A program made the position numbers and the translations under genes. Of a stretch of DNA of 7,291 bases, positions 1 through 4,903 are shown in pieces (position 1 is the stretch's first letter; every line of letters starts with the position of its first letter). The stretch covers positions 1 to 7,291 of the forward strand of contig CAZDKX010000257.1 in the NCBI GenBank assembly GCA_964505935.1, in the 5' to 3' direction. The notes under the pieces are model-generated. The model was given only the letters and a program-made list of their open reading frames with translations. It had not been told where the DNA came from and did not search any database. The DNA is from JADGQM01 sp964505935 (GTDB lineage: Bacteria; Desulfobacterota; Syntrophobacteria; Syntrophobacterales; Syntrophobacteraceae).

Positions 1-95
1 TGCTCTGCATCCATGCAGATCTTCATGACCTTGTCACTTCCTGGCTCCTCGACGTATCTTTTTACGAAAGCCGAAGTATCAAAGAAAACTCTCAT
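1..95 (-). CDS. vapC: PIN-domain ribonuclease toxin, VapC-type (N-terminal part only)
   Basis: Only the first 31 residues lie in the window; the gene continues beyond base 1. The start MRVFFDTSAFVKRYVEEPGS is typical of PIN-domain toxins: a short hydrophobic strand, then an acidic residue (Asp6) that in this family binds catalytic Mg2+, followed by T-S-A and a K-R-Y helix. Family members are RNases that cut specific RNAs such as tRNA and are held inactive by the antitoxin. Its ATG overlaps the TGA of the upstream antitoxin in an ATGA, so the two are translationally coupled and co-transcribed. The other catalytic acids are outside the window, so activity cannot be judged. Confidence 0.85.
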   Translation of the reverse strand, partial: MRVFFDTSAFVKRYVEEPGSDKVMKICMDAE

Positions 96-319
96 CGTTC
101 AGATTCCGCCCGGTCTTTCAAGATCTCCCGGCTGAGCGAGAGTCCACGAATGGTCAGACGCGAGACATCCCGCTTCCAGGAACGATCCTGCTTCGGGATC
201 GGGACAATCTCCGCAATTGGCTTACCATTGCGGTAGACGCGGACCACCTCTCCCGTCTCAACCACATCGAAGTAATGCTTTATGCGCTTTCTCAGTTCCA
301 CCACGTTCGTTTCCTGCAT
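92..319 (-). CDS. vapB: Phd/YefM-type antitoxin, partner of the PIN toxin
   Basis: A 75-aa protein. Residues 1-45 fit the Phd/YefM fold: an N-terminal strand and helix (VVELRKRIKHYFDVVETGE), then V-x-V-Y-R-N-G-K-P-I-A-E-I-V-P, the usual basic 'RNGKPxAxIVP' hairpin. The C-terminal third is charged and would wrap the toxin. The family binds and neutralises the toxin and represses its own promoter through the N-terminal half. The ATG follows a strong ribosome binding site (GAGGGGA on the minus strand, plus-strand bases 324-330) about four bases away. A stop-start ATGA overlap with the toxin gene follows. A palindromic operator lies 50-67 bases upstream. Pairing of a Phd-like antitoxin with a PIN toxin is common, so the name vapB describes position more than fold. 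Confidence 0.88.
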   Translation of the reverse strand: MQETNVVELRKRIKHYFDVVETGEVVRVYRNGKPIAEIVPIPKQDRSWKRDVSRLTIRGLSLSREILKDRAESER

Positions 320-366
320 ATCTTCCCCTCGTTATGAAAGAGAGCTCTTCATGTTCTTACGATTTT

Positions 367-394
367 ATTGTACGCCTTCGCGTACATGTTGCAA
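367..394 (-). promoter_or_regulatory. Promoter of the vapBC pair
   Basis: On the minus strand there is a -35 box TTGCAA (bases 394-389), a 16-base spacer and a -10 box TACAAT (372-367), five of six matches to TATAAT. Transcription would start near 360, leaving a leader of about 40 nt before the antitoxin ATG at 319. The position, strength and overlap with the palindrome at 369-386 all fit an autorepressed toxin-antitoxin promoter. The assignment rests on sequence only. Confidence 0.65.
369..386. promoter_or_regulatory. Palindromic operator of the vapBC promoter
   Basis: TGTACGC-cttc-GCGTACA is a perfect inverted repeat with 7-bp arms and a 4-base centre. It fills most of the spacer between the predicted -35 and -10 boxes and covers part of the -10, so a bound protein would block RNA polymerase. 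Phd/YefM antitoxins bind such palindromes as dimers and more tightly in complex with the toxin. Binding here is inferred. Confidence 0.7.
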
Positions 395-459
395 CGATTT
401 TGGCAGGCAGTCCTTATGAACAACTTTTGTGGATGAAGGCGTTCACGGCACTGAGATAC

Positions 460-552
460 GAGGAAATCCCGTATCCAACTCGCCTTGATCCGCCTGCACC
501 TCAAGTGCTCGCCTACCCTCGATATTCGGTTGTCTCCGAAGAATTCCAGGCC
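460..552 (+). pseudogene. Fragment of an AbiEii-like nucleotidyltransferase gene
   Basis: An open stretch of 31 codons reads EEIPYPTRLDPPAPQVLAYP followed by RYSVVSEEFQA. It aligns without gaps to the segment of the AbiEii-like gene at 4030-4122 (EEVRYPTILDFPAPEVLAYP, then RFTVVSEKLQA), with about 22 of 31 residues identical. This is the family motif just before the usual 'NSRMKDFYD' region. Sequence to either side shows no AbiEii similarity: downstream the conserved 'MVxLGIANSRMKDFYD' is absent, and upstream the reading frame enters the vapBC promoter. The level of difference suggests a remnant of a separate homologue rather than a recent copy of the gene at 3568. It is too short to be functional. 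The strand is that of the aligned frame. Confidence 0.7.
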
Positions 553-660
553 GCGAGAGCTGTTACGCCCATATCACCATACAGACAACTTGGTCTGACC
601 CTTCTTGAGCGAAGCTTCACATCTCCCTGAGAATGCTGTTTGAGTCCCGAAGCACCCCAT

Positions 661-698
661 AAATGTTGTGTTAATAAATAAAGTTTGACACAATATTT
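661..698. promoter_or_regulatory. Inverted repeat overlapping the TPR-gene promoter
   Basis: AAATGTTGTGT (661-671) and ACACAATATTT (688-698) are inverted copies matching at 10 of 11 positions, separated by 16 A/T-rich bases. The right arm contains most of the -35 box at 685-690. Arms of this length, about two and a half helical turns apart centre to centre, suit a dimeric repressor or activator. No regulator gene is adjacent, so the binding protein is unknown. A G+C-poor hairpin without a following T-run is not a good terminator. Confidence 0.55.
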
Positions 699-713
699 GC
701 CCAACAGTATCAT
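685..713 (+). promoter_or_regulatory. Strong sigma-70-type promoter for the TPR operon
   Basis: TTGACA (685-690, perfect consensus), a 17-base spacer and TATCAT (708-713, five of six). Transcription would begin near 720. The predicted 5' leader of about 150 nt runs to the ATG at 869. This is the best promoter in the window, and its overlap with the inverted repeat at 661-698 suggests regulation. Confidence 0.7.
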
Positions 714-868
714 CCGGTGCTGTGAACCGAAGGAAACCAGCGTGTCTCGGCACCTCGTCCCTAACCGGGAGCGTGGGAAGGGGGCATGGGACATGGCCGG
801 CTGTTGCAAATACGCGGGCACCGGCTCTTTCAAGAAACAAGCAGGAATAGATGCAAAGGGGGACTCCC
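714..868 (+). other. Long, possibly structured 5' leader of the TPR operon
   Basis: Between the promoter and the start codon there is no plausible gene, but several stems can be drawn. GGTGC (716-720) can pair with GCACC (750-754), with CGA/TCG (728-730/747-749) able to extend it inside. CGTCCC (756-761) can pair with GGGA-CG (767-773, one bulged G) around a UAACC loop. GCCGG (796-800) can pair with CCGGC (821-825). The ribosome binding site AAAGGGGG lies at 855-862. I do not recognise a known riboswitch class. G-rich DNA forms such stems easily by chance, so structure is only a suggestion. Confidence 0.35.
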
Positions 869-2275
869 ATGGCTTACGTGAGAAAACGCGGGAAGCAGCT
901 TTTGATCGTGCAGGGCCATCGAGATTCACAGACAGGGAAAGTAGGACAACAGACTCTCTTTACCATCTACTCAAAGGCTGAGGCCCTCCAGATCCTGGGG
1001 CAGGGCAATGGGGGAAAAGCACTGCAATTCAGCCAACTGATCGAACACCAGTACCCCACAACCAAGTTCAACTGGAGCCAGCTCCATGAGGGCATCAAAG
1101 ACAACCTGGACGTGCTGCCGGATCTTTACGAATACAAAGAAGAACGGCTTCGATCGCAATTCCGTAAGGATCTCTGCACTTTTGCCCGTCAGCTCATGCT
1201 GGCCGATCCCCAGGATTTATTGTCGGCCGGCAATCTCATAGAAGATCACTCCCCAGAACTGGAGTATCTTGCCGAGTTGATCCGGTGGCGGCTCGACCGT
1301 TGTAAACAGGAGCCCTCTGAATGGAATGCTGACAATCCGTTTTTCTGGCGCTTCGCTCTCCAGGGAACCGGCGTGCCGCCGGATATCGAGGAGCATGTAG
1401 CCGGTTTCTATGAACGTGGTGACTATGACCGGGCAGAGGTTCTCTTCCGCTTCCTTGCCGATTGCTTCGATGGCTATGCCGAAGGGTACAACTACCTTGG
1501 ACTCATATCCCTCCATAGGGAAAGGCTGGATGAGGCAGTCGAGCGTTTTCGAAGGGCCATGGAGCTGGGTCGAAAACTATTTCCCAAGAGAATGGCGCGG
1601 AGCCGATACTGGAGCGATCTTTCCACGCGCCCATACATTCGGGCGATGAGGAATATGACGCTGACCTTGAACCGTGCCGGTCGCTACGAAGAGTCACTGG
1701 AATATTGTGGTTACCTTGAGCAGGAATGTGGGGAGAAGATTTCGCCGCTGGCCTACCGGGCTTCGATCTACCTCAACACGGGCCGCTGGGCGGAGGCTGC
1801 GGATTCGGCGCACAGACTTCATGGGCTTGATGCTTCCCAAAGCCTGGTTACCGCCTTTGCCCTATTTGAGCTGGGCCAGACGGAGGATGCCATGTCCTCT
1901 TTTTTGCATGGGGCCCTCAATTACCCATTGGCAGCGAAAATTCTGGCAGGGATTCGGACACCATCCCCCAAGAACCACGAGCAGGCACGAGATCACAATG
2001 CCGGGGTAGGCATCAGCCGGGATTTAGAGGGATATTTCCGGCAGCGAGGTCGGAGGGCGAAGCGTTATTTCAAGGAATTTCTTAATAGATCCTATGTAAA
2101 TGCCCTGCTGTCCGAGATTGATGACGTTAAAAGGAAGTGGCATGATCAGCGCCGCACCGGTGACAGAGAGGCTTTCCATCGGATGACCCAAATGCAAAAG
2201 CCCCAATTTGCTCGCCATGAACTTGAACAGCTGTCGAGACTTCATCAGGAGACAATAGGTACTTCAACCCTGTAA
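869..2275 (+). CDS. Tetratricopeptide-repeat protein of unknown function
   Basis: Encodes 468 aa. I chose ATG 869 because AAAGGGGG ends six bases upstream; an in-frame ATG at 851 would place that site inside the gene. The N-terminal 40 residues (MAYVRKRGKQLLIVQG..., with D-x-x-T-G-K-V-x-Q-x-T-L) are basic and predicted beta-rich, and resemble the start of some IS1634-like transposases. The rest looks helical. TPR-like helix pairs are visible at about residues 178-245 (FYERGDYDRAEVLFRFLADC, then YNYLGLISLHRERLDEAVER), 253-290 (RAMRNMTLTLNRAGRYEESL) and 297-325 (YRASIYLNTGRWAEAADSAH). The 'RPYIRAM...NRAGRYEESLEY' segment recalls the ST7-like TPR group. The C-terminal 90 residues are rich in Arg and Lys. 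No signal peptide or membrane segment is seen, so it is probably cytoplasmic. TPRs act in protein-protein contacts; no enzymatic motif is apparent. It is first in an operon with the small frame at 2293. Confidence 0.85.
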   Translation: MAYVRKRGKQLLIVQGHRDSQTGKVGQQTLFTIYSKAEALQILGQGNGGKALQFSQLIEHQYPTTKFNWSQLHEGIKDNLDVLPDLYEYKEERLRSQFRKDLCTFARQLMLADPQDLLSAGNLIEDHSPELEYLAELIRWRLDRCKQEPSEWNADNPFFWRFALQGTGVPPDIEEHVAGFYERGDYDRAEVLFRFLADCFDGYAEGYNYLGLISLHRERLDEAVERFRRAMELGRKLFPKRMARSRYWSDLSTRPYIRAMRNMTLTLNRAGRYEESLEYCGYLEQECGEKISPLAYRASIYLNTGRWAEAADSAHRLHGLDASQSLVTAFALFELGQTEDAMSSFLHGALNYPLAAKILAGIRTPSPKNHEQARDHNAGVGISRDLEGYFRQRGRRAKRYFKEFLNRSYVNALLSEIDDVKRKWHDQRRTGDREAFHRMTQMQKPQFARHELEQLSRLHQETIGTSTL

Positions 2276-2292
2276 AAGATGGGAGCAATCAA

Positions 2293-2526
2293 GTGAACAA
2301 AAGGTATCTCTTTGATTTTCTCGAGGAGCAGGGGCCATCCACTCTGTTTCGGCTGCTTGAAGCCGCCTTTGATACCATGACAACCAACCAACGGCAGCAG
2401 GTCTTCGGCAAATTGAAGATCGCCGTCAACACTCCCCAAGTCAGCGAAACAGCACTCTTGGAAGAGGTTCAGAAGTCCCATGAAGACTCGCTGAAACCAA
2501 CACATTGGTGTCGAGGAACACTTTGA
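2293..2526 (+). CDS. Small acidic/helical protein, probably truncated partner of the TPR protein
   Basis: A 77-aa frame starting with GTG, 17 nt after the TPR stop, with GGGAG (2281-2285) seven bases upstream as ribosome binding site. The tight spacing indicates a shared transcript. Residues 1-65 (MNKRYLFDFLEEQGPSTLFR, then LLEAAFDTMTTNQRQQVFGK) look like a genuine helical protein. The last dozen residues (KPTHWCRGTL) look unlike the rest and end abruptly. My recollection is that similar sequences begin longer proteins of about 200 aa, found beside TPR genes of this kind. No continuation appears in the other two frames after about base 2500, which suggests a truncation with loss of the 3' part rather than a simple frameshift. 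The function is unknown, and it may be a pseudogene. Confidence 0.55.
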   Translation: MNKRYLFDFLEEQGPSTLFRLLEAAFDTMTTNQRQQVFGKLKIAVNTPQVSETALLEEVQKSHEDSLKPTHWCRGTL

Positions 2527-2883
2527 GCATTGGGCTGGCATACGAGTGTTTGACGTTTTCTCAACAAGAAAGTACAACCTAAGACATCCCTTGGCACCCC
2601 GTTCTGACGGAGTCCAAGAAGGATCGAGATCGATCCGGAACAATCTGCCCTCCTGGGGAGCTTGTGAGCATCAGGAAATCATCCCTGATTGTTTGGAACT
2701 CATTCTTTTTCGATATTTGCCATGCTCTCCAGGTCGCTTTTGTCCAATTCTCTCAATCTCTGTTAGATTAGCAGCCACATTGGCACAGAGGGGGTGAAGC
2801 GACGACAGGTGTCTGCAAGGAGAGTGCCGAAGCAACTCACGCACAAGGTGCCCCACAGAGGGGGGAGACGCTAATGAGTTGGT
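2527..2883. other. Intergenic stretch without a convincing gene
   Basis: An open frame at 2546-2797 and another on the minus strand at 2671-2949 cross this stretch. Neither has a ribosome binding site, a recognisable domain or a plausible composition. The most notable content is a G-rich segment at 2784-2871 with a direct repeat and possible stems. It may be the join between the truncated TPR operon and the incoming AbiE operon, but no insertion-sequence end or target duplication could be defined. Confidence 0.4.
2784..2865. repeat. Direct repeat CACAGAGGGGG, two copies 70 bp apart
   Basis: CACAGAGGGGG occurs at 2784-2794 and 2854-2864; the second copy has one more G, and similarity continues weakly as tGAaGCG against gaGAcGC. 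Between them GCAC-aag-GTGC (2841-2851) is a small hairpin. GTGTCT (2809-2814) can pair with AGACGC (2866-2871) using one G-U pair. The match is short, so it could be chance or the trace of a small element. Confidence 0.4.
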
Positions 2884-2927
2884 TTGACTTCGCGAACCTG
2901 TAATGTTACAGAATGTAGGTATATATT
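2884..2927 (+). promoter_or_regulatory. Control region of the abiE operon: promoter with palindromic operator
   Basis: CTGTAA-tg-TTACAG (2898-2911) is an inverted repeat with perfect 6-bp arms. Two promoter placements are possible: TTGACT (2884-2889) with a weak -10 TACAGA (2907-2912, 17-base spacer), or TATATT (2922-2927) as -10 with a poor -35 TGTAAT (2899-2904, 17-base spacer). Either way the palindrome overlaps promoter elements. AbiEi antitoxins repress their own operon by binding inverted repeats in the promoter, so this is the likely target. TTCGCGAA (2889-2896) is a second small palindrome. Confidence 0.55.
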
Positions 2928-2965
2928 CGTAAGTATCGACATATGGCAACGGATTTCAAGGACCA

Positions 2966-3571
2966 ATGATGCCGCAACCTGGAACAGAAAAGGTTCTGGA
3001 ACTTGTGAGGAAAGCAGGCGTTTTCCGCCCGAGGGACCTGGATTCTCACGGTGTTCCACGCGAATACCTGCTTCGACTCTGTCGCAAGGGACTGGTGCAG
3101 CGCGTGGGCCGCGGATTGTATACTCTGGCGGATGCCGATGTGAGCGAGCACCACAGTCTGGCAGAGGCATCCAAGAAGATCCCTCAGGGGGTGATTTGTC
3201 TCCTCTCGGCGCTTCGGTTCCACGGGCTAACAACCCAGGCCCCCTTTGAGGCATGGATCGCGATCGATGTCAAAGCAAGGAAGCCCAGGAGCAACGGTCC
3301 GCGCGTCCACATTGTTCGTTTCTCTGGGGTTGCACTCCATTCCGGGGTTGAGGACCACCTGATCCAGGGTGTTACGGTAAGGGTTTACGGTGTCCCAAAA
3401 ACCGTGGCCGATTGTTTCAAGTTTCGCAACAAAATTGGCCTTGACGTGGCCCTGGAAGCCCTGCGTGAGTGCTGGCGGGAGAGCCGCTGCACCATGGACG
3501 ACCTTTGGCGCTATGCAAAGATATGCCGGGTTTCCAATGTGATGAGACCCTACCTGGAGTCACTGCCGTGA
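2966..3571 (+). CDS. abiEi: Type IV toxin-antitoxin system antitoxin, AbiEi family
   Basis: A 201-aa protein. Residues 8-55 form the N-terminal winged helix (VPREYLLRLCRKGLVQRVGR, then GLYTL) that binds the operon's operator. Residues 75-100 (SALRFHGLTTQAP) and 143-158 (VPKTVADCFKFRNKIG) are the AbiEi C-terminal signatures, and the protein ends at the normal place. The family counters the AbiEii nucleotidyltransferase without forming a stable complex with it (type IV) and also autorepresses; AbiE systems cause abortive infection against phages. The AAGGA at 2958-2962 is three bases from ATG 2966 and six from ATG 2969, so the second ATG may be the true start (200 aa). Its stop overlaps the GTG start of the toxin frame (GTGA, 3568-3571). 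The gene looks intact although the toxin is broken. Confidence 0.9.
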   Translation: MMPQPGTEKVLELVRKAGVFRPRDLDSHGVPREYLLRLCRKGLVQRVGRGLYTLADADVSEHHSLAEASKKIPQGVICLLSALRFHGLTTQAPFEAWIAIDVKARKPRSNGPRVHIVRFSGVALHSGVEDHLIQGVTVRVYGVPKTVADCFKFRNKIGLDVALEALRECWRESRCTMDDLWRYAKICRVSNVMRPYLESLP

Positions 3572-4494
3572 CCCAAAACAGGCTCCGAAATGTTGCGGCG
3601 TCCGTCCGTCAGCGTCTCCTCAACCTTTCAAAGGAAAGATCCGAGGCCTTTGATCTGGTACCGCTACGCCTTGGAAAGACTTCTATACCGAATAGGGCGG
3701 TCTGAATGGCGGAGCAGGTTTCTGCTGATGGGTGCCATGCTGTACACACTCTGGTTCGATGCCCCCTATCGCCCGACCAGGGACATGGATCTCCTTGACT
3801 TCGGTCCAAGCGATATCGCTCATCTGGAAGAGACTTTTCGCGCCTTGTGCGAAGTCGCCGTCGAGGACGATGGGCTCACGTTCCTGAAGGAGAGCGTTCG
3901 CGGTTCAGAAATTCGAGGGGAGAGCGAGTACCAGGGAGTACGGATGCAAATGACCGCAATCCTTTCAGCTGCTGTCATCCCCCTTCAAATTGACGTGGCC
4001 TTTGGTGACGTGGTGCTTCCGGGTCCGGAGGAAGTTCGCTATCCAACGATTCTGGACTTCCCGGCACCTGAAGTCCTGGCCTACCCAAGATTCACCGTGG
4101 TCTCTGAGAAATTGCAGGCCATGGTGATGCTGGGCATTGCCAACAGTCGCATGTAAGGACTTCTATGATACCTGGGATGGCGCGGCAGTTTGAATTTGAT
4201 GGCTTGTTGCTCACCCAATCGATATGGGCCACTTTCGAACAGCGCAGGACCGCTTTGCCGGCGGAGATCCCGCTGGCTTTGACGGACTCTTTCTCCCAGG
4301 ACAGGGCCAAGATGACCCAATGGGGCGCATTCATCCGTAAGAATCGTCTCATGGCAGAGAAGGTATCCTTGCAGGAAGTGGCTACCTTTTTGACAGGTTT
4401 TCTAATGCCGCCTGTTGGTTCCATCCAACAGGGAGAAATGTTCGAGATGACTTGGACTGCTCCAGGCCCTTGGAAACCCAGCAGGCCGACCTGA
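3568..4494 (+). pseudogene. abiEii: AbiEii-family nucleotidyltransferase toxin, broken by three frameshifts
   Basis: Translation begins at GTG 3568. Frame one gives VTQNRLRNVAASVRQRLLNL and S-K-E-R-S-E-A-F-D-L-V to about 3660. The next frame carries RYALERLLYRIGRSEWRSRF (from 3662), then GAMLYTLWFDAPYRPTRDMD (the nucleotidyltransferase core with its D-x-D) and the EVLAYPRFTVVSEKLQAM region, ending NSRM then TAA at 4154-4156. The expected continuation KDFYDTW is in the third frame (4155-4175), and MARQFEFDG to the normal C-terminus WTAPGPWKPSRPT* is back in the first frame (4177-4494). Pieced together, it covers the usual family length of about 300 aa. The family transfers nucleotides, GTP being preferred in studied members, and arrests growth. 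The usual Lys of 'LKGA' reads Met here (LMGAML). As written no full-length toxin can be made. Sequencing error is the alternative, though the neighbouring frames are clean. Confidence 0.85.
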
Positions 4495-4813
4495 CAAAAG
4501 GGAGGGAAATCCGGGTACAATGGAATTTCTGTGAGGGGACAATCAAAAGTCACTCCATGATATTCTGTGATGCTTGGTGATTGAGAACGATCTTAAGTTC
4601 CGAGGATTGACTGCTGGACCATTTCTTTGGAGTTCTGCAACGCAGCCTGTTCGGTTTGGTTCTGGTAAAATCACCCGTTACTTTCCCGTTAATGGCCAGA
4701 TAGTTTCCTTGTCATTCCTCCCCCTTTGTGCGAGACCCTGCCCACAAGTCGGAAGTAACGGCCTCTCTCAAATTCAGATATGGCCGGATCTAGGTGGAGT
4801 CTGGCTTCTCAAA

Positions 4814-4845
4814 AAATTGCAGGTTTGTCGGGGTCTCTGCAATTT
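4814..4845. repeat. Perfect inverted repeat upstream of the primase-helicase gene
   Basis: AAATTGCAG (4814-4822) and CTGCAATTT (4837-4845) are perfect 9-bp inverted arms around 14 bases. On the minus strand the stem is followed directly by a run of six T (plus-strand A 4811-4816, partly inside the arm), which resembles an intrinsic terminator for leftward transcription, though the stem is poor in G+C. It lies about 60 bp before the start codon at 4904, so an operator is equally possible. Confidence 0.5.
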
Positions 4846-4854
4846 GATACCCTG

Positions 4855-4899
4855 CATGCTTCGGGTTGGCTCTTGTCCTTAACACCCTGAAAGAGCATG
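4855..4899 (+). promoter_or_regulatory. Possible hairpin covering the primase-helicase ribosome binding site
   Basis: CATGCT (4855-4860) pairs perfectly with AGCATG (4894-4899), and inside it GGGT (4863-4866) pairs with ACCC (4884-4887). The 3' arm holds the AAGAG-like ribosome binding site (4891-4895) and ends five bases before the ATG at 4904. In RNA the fold would hide the translation start. This is a drawn structure with internal mismatches, not a computed one. Confidence 0.35.
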
Positions 4900-4903
4900 G
4901 AAG

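Larger units (their letters stand above)
4495..4903. other. Non-coding stretch between abiEii and the primase-helicase gene
   Basis: An open frame at 4574-4882 has no ribosome binding site, domain or convincing composition, and the minus-strand frames are short. A doubled CCCGTTA (about 4675 and 4687) and the segment around 4500-4560 have the flavour of insertion-sequence ends, but I cannot define terminal repeats or a transposase. The useful content is at its right end: the two inverted repeats listed separately. No confident promoter for the downstream gene was found. Confidence 0.4.

Noticed and set aside
217..630. A 137-aa plus-strand open frame as a gene
   Set aside because: Its first part is antisense to the antitoxin and its promoter; only codons at 460-552 resemble a real protein, so it was listed as a fragment instead.
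851..868. ATG 851 as the start of the TPR protein
   Set aside because: The only good ribosome binding site, AAAGGGGG at 855-862, lies after it and is ideally spaced for ATG 869.
513..929. A 138-aa minus-strand frame across the TPR promoter
   Set aside because: It has low-complexity, basic, serine-rich composition, no recognisable domain, and covers the strong plus-strand promoter and leader.
2780..2900. 3' end (domains V-VI) of a group II intron
   Set aside because: The GGGGGGA-rich stretch looked similar by eye, but a proper domain V stem and any reverse transcriptase remains are missing.
3590..4156. An intact 188-aa AbiEii protein starting at ATG 3590
   Set aside because: Its first 22 residues are not AbiEii-like, whereas the frame from GTG 3568 is, and the family continues past 4156 in other frames; it is a central piece of a broken gene.
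4165..4494. A separate 109-aa gene after abiEii
   Set aside because: From about 4177 it reads as the normal C-terminal part of AbiEii, so it is the last piece of the pseudogene.
3560..4494. Programmed ribosomal frameshifting in abiEii
   Set aside because: Three separate shifts, one with an in-frame stop and none at a clear slippery heptamer, are better explained by decay or sequence error.
4495..4800. Remnant insertion sequence
   Set aside because: Some motifs felt like insertion-sequence ends, but no terminal inverted repeats, target duplication or transposase fragment could be shown.
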